Assembly (NCBI GenBank): GCA_032622095.1
Contig: CP136066.1
Span: forward strand, 105,487,319-105,551,318
From: Siphonodentalium dalli
Lineage: Eukaryota > Mollusca > Scaphopoda > Gadilida > Siphonodentaliidae
Length of the DNA stretch: 64,000 nucleotides
Reading direction: 5' to 3'
A program made the translations under genes and the position numbers. This document shows positions 26,001-38,000 of this stretch, piece by piece; within the stretch, counting starts at the first letter, position 1, and each line of letters starts with the position of its first letter. The notes under the pieces are model-generated. The model searched no databases. It worked only from the letters and a program-made list of their open reading frames with translations, and was not told the origin of the DNA.

Positions 26001-29000
26001 TAAAATCAGATACGGACTTCTATTCTATGCTTGTCACATTAGTTATCTTGTTTTGTTTGTACAATATAAAATTTGAAATCAATACATGTTTGCTGTTATT
26101 ATTTACACGAGCGACTGTTAGCTTCAGTTTTAATGTCATAAGCGACCCGCAGTTGGTAGGGAATTCCCGATTACGTCAGGCACTTATAAATATATCTATC
26201 CGTCGTATAAAGAACGAAACTCAGGACCATTTATATTAATTATTTATGTTATATACCTGTCAAAGCAACATGTGTTCATAATTATCATTATCAAATCAAT
26301 AATGCTATATTTTTGTCTGCTTGCTACTAGTATCATTCTCAAACAGTTCTACACAAATTTATTGGTGACGATATTTACTCATATCGCGGTATCATTTTCA
26401 ATACCGTAGTCGGTATTAAAATCCGGATACCGTGAAGCCCTACTGTTTTGTTCACAAGAAAGCTATTTGTAGTCTTGATATCAGGTTTGATAAAATGATG
26501 TTGTTGTAATTGTGACCCAGTAGAGATATACCATCTTTAATGATAAATATGTGTTATATACACAATGTGTTTGTATCGATTCGTGTATCGCGACAAGTCT
26601 AGTTTTTGTGGCCATATAGCGACGAGGCGACCTTGGTCGCCGAGTCGCTATGTGACCACGAAAACTAGCCAAGTTTATCTACCATTGGTGTAACATAATC
26701 AACCACACGAATTACATTTTAGGAGCTTCTTAAATGCCAAAATTGTTGGATTTGTGTCCGACAATTAGCTTTCTTGGGTAAATTCTCCCAACCTGCAAAA
26801 GTATCTGTGTCACGCGATTAGCTCACTTTACTAAATTCTCCCAACCTGCAAGTTCACGCGAATATGCCTAACGGAAACTGAATTCAATGGACAAAATCTC
26901 TTACACCTGCGTGTTTTATATAATTTATAATAAATAATCAACAAATACATATTAGTTACTTTGTGATATGTTGTACCATAATACCCATGCAACTGCAGTA
27001 ACGATACAGATGTTTTTATCGCCAATTTTATCAGGGAATTTCATAGGAAATGGTTGATAAATATGATGATGTTGCTTGAAAGATAACATTCATACATCAT
27101 TGCTGTTTTTTTCTCGTTTAACAGGAACGTTGTTTTAGATCCAGAATTAAAGTTACACTGCGATGCCTTACTGACCAAAGTGGATGTTGCTCAAGGTGTC
27201 TGGGGACTCTACAATTTCTATCAATTACAGGTACCATGAACACATGAAGTCTTCATTCTCTATTTTCTATATAGTGTGGTCGTGGGACTGTTGAACCTGG
27301 AAAAAATTGGATACAAGGTGATTTTGGTGCATTTGATCTGGAAAAACACCAGGAACAACATATCCAATATCTGCAAAAATCCACTCATGGGAAATTTCTG
27401 GATCCAAGATGGCGTTGATAATGGCTATTGGTATCGGCAAATGATGAATTTCTGCAGTAAATGCTCCAATTAATGCCAAATTTGTCGATTGACACCAAAA
27501 TCAACTTGTATCCAATCTATTCTAGGTTGATCCCAAAATTCAGATTCAATGACTACACTAATAGCACTGTGATTATATCAGAGTGCGGATGTCACTCATA
27601 CCCCTTGAATCTGGTATACTGGTTAACAGAGAGCGGTGAATCCTGCATTCCAGAAAATATGAAAAATTAGCCATAGATTTCACATGGAGTCAGGTGTTGA
27701 TCAAGGGAAGATTTTAGCCATGTCTGCTGAATCAAAATGAGGATTACATTGAATAATAGAGATCCACAACATCTGAGTCATCCTATTATATTCCATCTAT
27801 ATAAATATATAGATATAAAGTCCGGCTAAAAAATATCTGTAATTCAATTCTGACGATGACGGTCTCGAGTCACAAACATAAAGGAATACAAAACAACTGT
27901 TCTTACCGCTTATTCTCATCGGCCTGCTTCATTGTGAGGTCACTTTGCATTGGACAACATTATGGTGAATTTGACATTCTATTCTCATTTTCACGAACAG
28001 TTGGCAATGGATGACCAGGACAAACCTGCAAATAGTGTCTGTCATTTGCAGAATGTAGTCCCCAGAGTGTGAATTTAGTGATGCTATCCCCACAGTGGGC
28101 TAGCATCACCAAATTCACCCTCTGGGGACATTCTGCTTAGGCCTCATCTTCTGGGAAGTATCTATGGTCTCAAATTAACATTGTTTTTAGTGAATTTTTC
28201 CCTTCTGTTCAGTTTCTATATCCCCTAATTTATAGTAGATAAAATACATAATCAAGGTGACTGATGGGTGAACATCTCCAACTTCAACTGGGGAACTTCA
28301 ATCTGATCCTCGACCTCCCATAGCAGTTGAGGCCTAAGCAGAATGAGGTTCCCAGAGGGTGAATTTGGTGATGCTAGCCCACATGTGGGATAGTGTCACT
28401 AAATTCACCCTCTGGGAACCTCATTCTGAAAATGACTGACACTATTTGCAGGCTTGGACCAGGACTGTCGATTACCAAATATACACCTGTCCAGGAATGA
28501 AATTCCATGAGTTTTACATGATTTTCTGGAATTTTCCATGACCATGAGGCAATGAAATTTTTCAGACTTGGTAAGGTGGGACTTCACATTCGACGACCAT
28601 GATTGGCCTGTCCTTTAATTTATCAACTGCTGACCCCTGGAATAAGTCATAACCGGAGCTCACAAAAATTCTTCCAGTAAATATATTATTATTGTGGCTC
28701 TCGTAAAAAAGGAACCTTACTTTGCCTCGTTTTTTGGGACCGCGATTATTGAAAATGAAATTTAACTTCGATGTAATTCAAAGATAATTTTGTAATTCCA
28801 TGACTTTTTCAAGTGAAAAAAGGTGCCTTTTCCCAAAACTTTTCCAGACCTGGAATCGATATTTTTAATTTCCAAAACTTTTCCAGATTCCAGACTAGCG
28901 TATGAACCCTGTATTCTATTTTTTTCAGTTGATTTTCCAACCAGGAAAGAACTTGTATGTCCTGTTCACAAGATGGGGTCGAATAGGTGATGCAGGACAG

Positions 29001-32000
29001 TACCAACACACGCCCTACCAAACTGAGGCTGAAGGAATAAAAGAGTTCGCAAAGATATTCAGAGCAAAAACAGCGAACAAATGGATGGAGGTCGAAAAGT
29101 AAATAGAACTAATGTATGCTCTGTCACTTGTAGATAATCATTAATGTATGCTCTGTCACTTGTAGATAATCATTCTCAGTTCATAATGTTACTGATAAAT
29201 CCTATATATGTTTCTGTTTGCCAAAGAATGCAAAGTTTTTGAAAGAATATTATACATAAATGGAAGACTGTCAGATACAATTGTCAACAAAAAGTCCATA
29301 GACTCAACTTTTTCCAAGCTTTTATTTCTTAGTTTTCTTGTCAGTTTTTTTAATCATGGCACAAATATGTTAACAAATTGATCGTTCGAATATGGGGTCG
29401 TCCAGCATCTTTCGCTGGAGTTATAGCCCTTGTTGGCAATTTTTTTTAATTTTTAGATAATTATTTGAGTATTTATTTTTTGATTGACTCCAAACTTGGT
29501 ATTTGGTTTAACCCTTTTTATACTAAATACTCATTGACGAGTAGGTTGAACTTATTATTTGAACATTTCCAAACAAAATTGTGAATCCTTCTGCACTTGT
29601 ATTATCTTTTTGTCATACTTTCATTTATCCTGAGTAAACCTCTAAATGAAAAATAGACCATTCCTATGTATAACTGATGGAAGAATCCATTTAGTTTTCA
29701 AAGGGTTAATCACTAGAAAACACAGGTAAAGTTCGAATATGGGGTCGATCCGACAGCCCAAACACTTCAGATATCGGTTTTTGTTTATGTCAATTATTAT
29801 GAGCAAACAACAAGTGTATTGGGCCACTCTCCAACGGTGCACTTGTTAATTCCAGATTTGAGATTAAGACTGGGAAATACAGACTAGTCAGGAAAAAGGA
29901 GCGTCAAAAGCATAAAATACAGAAGGTCATCAAGATAAAATTGGATAGTAACGTCAAATGTAAAATTGGTGGCAATACCAAATCTGTTGTTAAAGATATG
30001 GTGAGTGTAATTAGCGAGGCTGTAGAAGAGCCCAATACGATATACTCTTAATCCTTTCTATACTAAGTACTCATTGATGAGCAGTTATCCCTTAGGATAT
30101 GTTCAGATATTAAGTTCAACAAACATTATTTGTTGAACTTATTATCTGAACATTTCCCATTATTGAATAGGACTCATTCTGCACTTCCTATTATCTGTCC
30201 TCTGCTTTCATATCCTGAACATCCCTACAGATGAATAATAGACCATTCCAATGTATACTTTTTTATAACTGACGGATTAATCCATTTAGTATAGAAAGGG
30301 TTAAGTTTGCACTAAAACAACATTTTTTTCACACACCCCCCCCCCCCCCCCCCCCCACAGAAATCTCAGCAGGTGACATGTTTTTGAGCAGATAAACTAT
30401 TTCCAAAAATCAAATAGGACTTGTTTTGAAACTTTATGAAGACCGAAAAAACTGTAAGCTTAATATTATGGTATCTAGTGCACTTATTGATTATTAGTTC
30501 AAGTATATTCCTTGTGGTAGGAAAAATTGCATTTGTCTTGAAAACCAGGAAGTGTTGTTTTGGAAGTGTGACAAATTCCGCAAGTGTTATCTTGCTGACA
30601 AAATAGACCGAAGCTTGCACTAGTTATTAAAGAGCTGCACCTTTTCAATAAGCAAATAATTTTAAAGATTTACCTTTGTTTGTGGAAAATTTAGTTTAAA
30701 ATTTTTTGCCATGGCTGCCACTGCTGGGACAGCAATCTTTGCACTGAGGCTTCACGCTGTCAGTGACCGAATTGGCCAATGGCCATTGTTTTTTTTAAAT
30801 GTCCAAAGAAAATTTCATTTGGCCAAAAAATTTCAAGGCTATATTCACCAATCACTTCCCCGATTATCATCACATCTCCATGAAACCTTTAGTTTAAACA
30901 TATTTTATTGTATCGTTTATGTACAATTGGTATTGGGGCACAAGTTATACAACTTAGATAGCCCCTCTCCCCATACAATTACACACGTTATTATTATGCC
31001 CCCGACTTGAAGTCGGCGGGTATATAGTCGACGTCTGTCCGTACGTCCGTCCGTACAAACATTTTGCATTATTGTTTAGCAACCGCGTGGCAGATTTAGC
31101 TGTTATTTGGTATGGTGATAGAGCAGTATGGGGGAACAGCTACATGCATAGCGCGGGTTTCGTCCACCCATTTTCACCAGAGTTATGGCCCTTTTTTTAC
31201 TTAGAAAATTAAATTTTGTCCGTCCATACAAACATTTTGCATTATGTTCAGCAACCGCAGGGCAGATTTAGCTGATATTTGGTATGGTGATAGAGCAGTA
31301 TGGGGGAACAGCTACATGCATAGCGCGGATTTCGTCCACCCATTTTCACCAGAGTTATGGCCCTTTTTTTACTTAGAAAATTCAATTTTTCTCTTGTTTT
31401 TTTGGGTTTCCAGATGATAGCGTGAGCTTTGGTGGTACGATTGCAAATCCCATATTTTTGTGGATCAGTTATATGAAAATACATGTCAAGTGCGAATTTG
31501 GGTATGATCTGATGATTTTTGCCAGAGTTATGGTCCTTTTTTCAACTTAGAAAATTTGAATTTTCGCTTGTTTTTGGGTTTCCGGATCGCTTGACTTTTA
31601 ATAGTCGGTGTGTTTTTAGTCAACATTTCTGTACGAACTTCTTTTGGAATGGTCATATAGACCTCCTCGGATATCCGCAGTTTCGTCCATGCTTAATCCG
31701 AATTGCCACGGTCGGGGGCAAATGCCACGCGACAGCGTACCTCTTGTTATAATAACAAGATGGTATATATATATGTTTAAATTTTTTATTTTTTTTTGTG
31801 TTACCAGATCCGGGTTCGATATGTGAGTTCATTTAGTTTGATTACTGGTTGTTGACATAGAGAAGATGTGTTTGTCAGTTTAGTATTAGCTTTTAGCTTT
31901 GGGGTACTAAAACGATTGCGTTCGCACGTGACGTTGACCCAGATGTGGTGAATGTGTTAATTGGTAAAGCGGTTAGTAGCGACTATATATTTTTGAACTT

Positions 32001-35000
32001 CTGCAAATATTAATTTGTTTTTGTTATTACTAATGTTTGTTATACCTTTAACCCTTTGAACCCTGGCTCCCCACAACGATCGACACCCTGACCCTGGGCT
32101 CCCAGTGGTATTTTTTATATTGTGGCCAGTGTTTAGATGTATGGTGTTGTTTATGTTCAAGTGGGGTCACATTTCTGAAACTTTAGATATATGTTCCCCA
32201 TGGACCACTGATTATTTTACGATCTGGTTACATTGCCACGTGGGCACTCCCTGGTAACGGTTGCTAGGCATCTACCCGATATTGAAAGTAAAATACAATT
32301 ATAGCTTTTACGGTCGTAATTCAGCCCAAAGAAATGGCGTTTTTGATGCAGTCAACACCCTATTGTGAAATTTGAGATATATCTGGCCAGAAGTCTGATC
32401 CTAACTTGTATTTAAGGGTAGCAACGGTTGCTAAGCAAATACCCCAAATGATCGAATGACACCATTGCCCTGTGAATCCAATTGTATTATGCCCCAATTT
32501 AGACAATCTTGGCATGCACATGCTGATGGTTATGTTCAAATGGTTCTACAGGTCTGAAATTTTACAGGTATGTTCCCATGGGCCACTGTGTATTTTTTTT
32601 AGAACGGTATACTTTGCCACACGATCACTCCCTGATAACGGTTTCTAAGCAACTACCCGGAACTGAAAGTATAATGCAATATAGCTTATAGCGTCGTATA
32701 ATTCCGCGCTAAGAAACGACATTTTCTATGCAGTCGATACCCTATTGTGAAACTGGAGATACATCAGGTCAGAAGATTGAACCTACATGTAGTTTGTATT
32801 TAACGGTATCAATGGTTGCTAAGCATATAGCCCAAGTGATCGAATGACACCACTTCCCTGTGCATTCAATGGCATTACGTCCCGTTTTAGACATCGCCTA
32901 CAGGGCACGGTGATGGTCATGTTCAAATGGTGCCACGAGTCTTAAACTTTACATAATTGCTCAATAATGCACGATTTGACCACGTGTTTATAATGTGCAC
33001 GCGCAAGTAGATCGGACTAGATGGTATTGTGACCATGCAACCCATTTCCACAGTACTACTCTGGTGCAATGTCAAAACGTGCAGCTGTATAACGCAAATT
33101 TATGTACTATGAAGATCCTTGATGTGATTGCATCATTTCACAAAAATCCATACATTTATCATTTTATCCTATGTGCATGCGCGAAACAAATCGACTCAAA
33201 TAAGAAACTGCGTGCGCCTTCCTCACATATGACAGAACACTGATTATGTATGCAATACTAATTTAAACCAAAAAGAGTGATCGAAATGGTGTCTTTCTAC
33301 AACCCTGCGAACCGCGCAACAATGTAGAGCTTTACCCGAATCGCTTCAAATAATGTACGTTGTTGAATTCTGCGCTGTGCTCATGCGCATGTTTTTCTAC
33401 CCGAACTAGTCGGCAACAAACTCATACACATGCACCCATGGCACTGCTGAAGTTCCTTGGGATCATTTACATAGATATAAGTGGATATACCAATGGTTAT
33501 AACATGTATACACGTGCTACATAGGTTTATGATGCCACTGAATGCTGCTGGCCGCTTTTGCGGCCAGTCGGGTGTATGAACGTTTTCTGGCTGGCCGCTT
33601 TTGCGGCCAGTCGGGTTCAAAGGGTTAAGGAGGTCGGCGATATTGTATACAGTGATACCCTTCGTTCTAAGCCTGTTAACAAGCCGTACGCATTGTGTCT
33701 GGTATAGGGGACATAAGAAAAAGTAATGGTGGGTGTCTTCGATTTCGTTTCCACAATCACAGAATGAGCTAAGAGCTATGTGGTTTTCGAATTTGTCATG
33801 ATTTAAGTCGCTGCATTTGTTTCTCAATTTGGTATGCATTATATTGTTTTTTCTGGAACCGGTATAAAAGTAGTTTGGGGGTTTGGGTATGTAGTATATA
33901 ATTTTGAGGAATATCTTGGCATGAACGATTTTCTGAAATGTTCCGTTTCGCAATAATATGCGTAGAAGTCGCCAGATCTTCTGAAGGAATAACCCGATAC
34001 CTCGCCGGCTCGTGGTGGTAGGAGTATGGTTAGATAACTAGGTGCGTCAGCATTTATTATTTTGTAAAGCGTTTGTAATTTGTAAAATTCGCGTCTTATT
34101 TGCAGTGTGGGCCAGCCAACTTCAAGCATTAAATCTTTAATGGGGGCAGAGCGCGTTAATCCACTGACAATTCTTGCTGCATCTTTATGAAGGCGATCGA
34201 GTCTTTCGGTCTGTTGTTGTGGCGCACAGTCCCAGACAATATCAACGTAGTCCATTAGGGGGAGTATATAAGTTAGATAAATACATTCAAGTGTCTTTCG
34301 GTCAAGCTTATATTTTAGCTTTCTGAGTTGGGATAATCTTGCAGAAACCTTTTTCGCTACATTATCCAGATAATTGTTCCATTTGAGATTATTTTGGAGT
34401 TCCAGACCAAGATGCGTGTGCGAATCTACAAAGGAAACATCGTTTCCCTGGAATTGCAAGTTGAGATGGGAATTTCCGGATACTAGGGAGTAAGATAGCG
34501 CTACAGTTTTTAGTGGATTGAAGGACACTAGCCATTTTTGAGCCCATTCGTCAATTTTATTCAAGTCGTTATTTAAATCACTTGTAAGAATATCCATATC
34601 GTAATGAGAGGCAATCAAGCATGTATCATCTGCGAACATTCGCGTATCGGATTGGATGACGTCAGGTAGGTCGTTTATATGAGACCTTTGCATTTGTTAA
34701 CATGAAATCAGCAATTGCTCAACCATATGTGGATAACAATTTATGGAAAAAAGTCACACATGCTTATACTTATGAAATCAATAATGATTAGTCGCTAGAA
34801 TGGCATCGTTCTTAATCAAGTGACAGTACCAGGCCTCATAATATGTTGCTGGGCATTTGCAGAATGAGGTGAATTTAGTAAGGCTACAATGCACAGTGGG
34901 CTAGCATCAGTAATTTCACCATCTGGGGCCCTCATTCTGCTTAGGCCTCATCTTCTCTGGAAAGTATTTTAATAATATAAGTTTTTTAGTTTCTTCATAA

Positions 35001-38000
35001 ACTTCTTCAGAAAGTTTCTTTTTCTTTTTAGTTTAGTTTCTCAATATCCCCAAATTGGCAGACAACACAATGCATAATTGAGGTGCCCAATAGGTGCGCA
35101 TCACCATCTTCACCATCTGTAAACTTGAATCTGTGTCTAGGTCTCCAATAGCAGATGAGGCCATGTAGAATGAGTTCCCAGAGGATGAACTTGGTAATGT
35201 TAGCCCACTGTGTGGGGTAGCATCACTAAATTTACCCTCCGAGTACCTTATTCTGTATATGTCCAGCACCATATTTTGATGCCTGGATAGTACTCCACTG
35301 CCTTGTGGTTTCATTGTAGGACCATGTGGGCATGTTGATATATGTTACCAGCTAGACATAAGTTACAGTTTTTGTGGTTCCCATCGAGCACAAATTTCAT
35401 TGTCACTTTTGTCATTTTCAATGATCCTATATTTAGCTTTTTGTTCAATTTGGCCAAAGTTTCCTAAAAATGGTCAAACAAATTCAGAAATTGGCCAAAA
35501 TAATTTTCTGGCCAGTATGAATGCTGTTTGCGCCACTTCAAAGCTGATTTCTATTCCAGATGAACGTGAAGTGCCTGACCACAGCATTAGCCAGGGAATC
35601 TCACTTTGATAGCAGCATAATGCCATTCGGAAGAATCGATAGGGCAACGTTGATCGAGGCACAGAAACTTCTGTCAAAGATTGGGTGAGTATTATTTAAT
35701 TTGCATTTTATATTTTTAATAGTTTTATTGTTATAACAAATGTTTTCGTGTTATAAATCTATTCACATAGGGTATAAAACCAGTACATCTTTCTAACATC
35801 AATGGGAAGTCCTATCTTGTCTTCACAAATCAAAAATAGTTTTTATTAAATCTGGTTAAATCTGGTTAAATGGGAATTTTGGCATCGGAAATTAGAAAAA
35901 TCTGACCCTCGAAGGTTGGAATGGTCCAATATTCAACCACTATAGTTGCTCAAAACACAATGTGACATATTATCTATCATATTTATATCTTTCATTATCT
36001 TTCAGTGAATATGTGGAAGAAGTTAAAGGATATCGTCTAACAAACAAGAAAGAAGATCATCCAAATTACCAGAAAGCTTGTGAAGAAGTACGTTGTTAAA
36101 GATGTATTCAGGGTTCAAGGCTAAATTTTACAAAACTTATTTTACACTTTATTTTGATTCTAACATGTTTGGACCGAGAAGTGCTTCATAAATGGCACTA
36201 TTTTGTTTGATATTGAATTTTCCCTGCATTTATTCAAGCCTGAGTTTAGTGTGCATGTCATTTGCAAAATGAGATCCCTAGAGGGGTGAAGTTAGTAATG
36301 CTATCTAGCTTCACCAAATTCACCCTCTGGTGACCTCATTCTGCATGGCCTCATATGCTATTGGAGACATAGACTCAGATTGAAGTTGAAATGGTGAATA
36401 TTGTGATCTACACCCATTGGGAACCTTGAACATGCAATGTGTCATCTGCCAATTTGAGGATATAGAGAAAAATTAAAACAAATTTGAATCTATGTGAAGA
36501 AGTTTCTATAGAAAGTTGATAATAAAGAACTTTTCCAGAGAAGATGAGGCCTAAGCAGAATGAGGTCACCAGAGGGTGAGTTTAGTGATGCCAGCCCGCT
36601 ATGCCGAATAGCGTCACTAAATTCACCCTCTGGGGACCTCATTCTGCAAATGACACACTAATCTCAGACTTGCATGATTTTGTTGATTTTTCAGTAACAC
36701 AATGACATTCTTAGGTATTGACTGCACCTGCGATTATGACGTCTGTCCGACCTTTTTTGGTGGAGTTATCCCCCTTTTCGACTTTATCACGGGAGAATCC
36801 ATTGACTACCAAAATGTATGAATACTGAGTTTGTGTAAGCATCCTAATAATGTACATATTACTTACATTTAAACAAAAAGCTATATAATAATATTCATAA
36901 AATATATTATTGGAAAAGGGATTAACTCTTTATATACTAAATACTCACTGATGATTAGTTCCCTTAGAAAATGTTCAGATAATAATGTCAAATTTATTAT
37001 CTGAACAATTCCCACCAATGGATATGACTCATTCTGCTTTTGTATTATCTATGTTTCTGTCTGTCATCTGCTTTTATTAACTAAACACCCCTCCAAAGGA
37101 AAAAGATACCGTTCCATTGGCATTGTATTTCATTTACAACTAAATGGGAGAAACAATTCAGTATTATAAGTTACAGTAATGCCCTAAATAATTGGTTCCT
37201 TAACCACTGCAGAATTATGGGTAACTTTTCAGGATTTAGTCGGAAATATGGATTGTTGCCATTCATCGGAAAGCTCTCACTGAAAAATTACCCATAATTC
37301 TGCAGTGGTTAATGAGTGGATTATTTAGGGCATTACTGTATTACAAACAGGAAGGACTGGAAATATTATATCGAAGAATGACTGGAGAGAGGGGTGAGTG
37401 AGAAAGATAGAGAGAGCAGGGAAAGAGAGGCGGAGGAAAGCACCAAAGTTGTAACACTGCAGGATATTCATGCATCAGATGAGGGGATCTCAGATCTGCC
37501 TTAATTCTTTCATGACTGGAGCTTACTGAAATTTTGCGAAAACCCTGTGCCATTGCATTCACTTATATATGTTAGTTGCCCAAAGGGAGCCTTGCATAAA
37601 TAAGAGAATACATTGGCCTAACAATATTTCCCTTGACCTTGTAAGCCAGTGCATTCTCTTACATATGCGAGGCTCCCTATTGGAGAGCATTACATAAATT
37701 AGTGAGTCTATCGATGTAGAATTGTACTTCTCTTATTACAGATCAGCAGAATGAGCAGTGAATATTTCCATCTCATTCCACAAAAAGGATATGAGTTTGA
37801 GAAGATCCGTCCATTAGACAGCTTAAATGATTATAAATCACAATGCAGACTCATTTCCAACTTGCTCGACTATGAAGTTGCCAACAAGATTTTCCTTGGA
37901 GCCATGAGACGAACAAAAGGTAATACTTGTACTAATAGTCATAAAAAAAATCCCTCCCTTTATCATATTTGCATACACCTTCTTATATCTTGTCATTTTA

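Larger units (their letters stand above)
31957..34693 (-). mobile_element. Second LINE, 5'-truncated, split by a TTAA element
   Basis: On the minus strand it begins inside the RT domain (INDLPD just before FADDT) and runs to a C-terminal Cys/His region. The coding frame is interrupted at the TTAA at 33625-33628 by a 1573-bp insert and continues from 32048 to a stop at 31957. With the insert and one TTAA discounted, the frame stays open across the junction. Confidence 0.8.

Noticed and set aside
27276-27473. ORF-like stretch after acceptor TCTATATAG (CGRGTVEPGKNWIQGDFGAF...) as an extra WGR exon
   Set aside because: It runs into a stop without a donor in frame, and exon 7 joins exon 8 (YQLQ|LIFQ) exactly as in other WGR domains without it.
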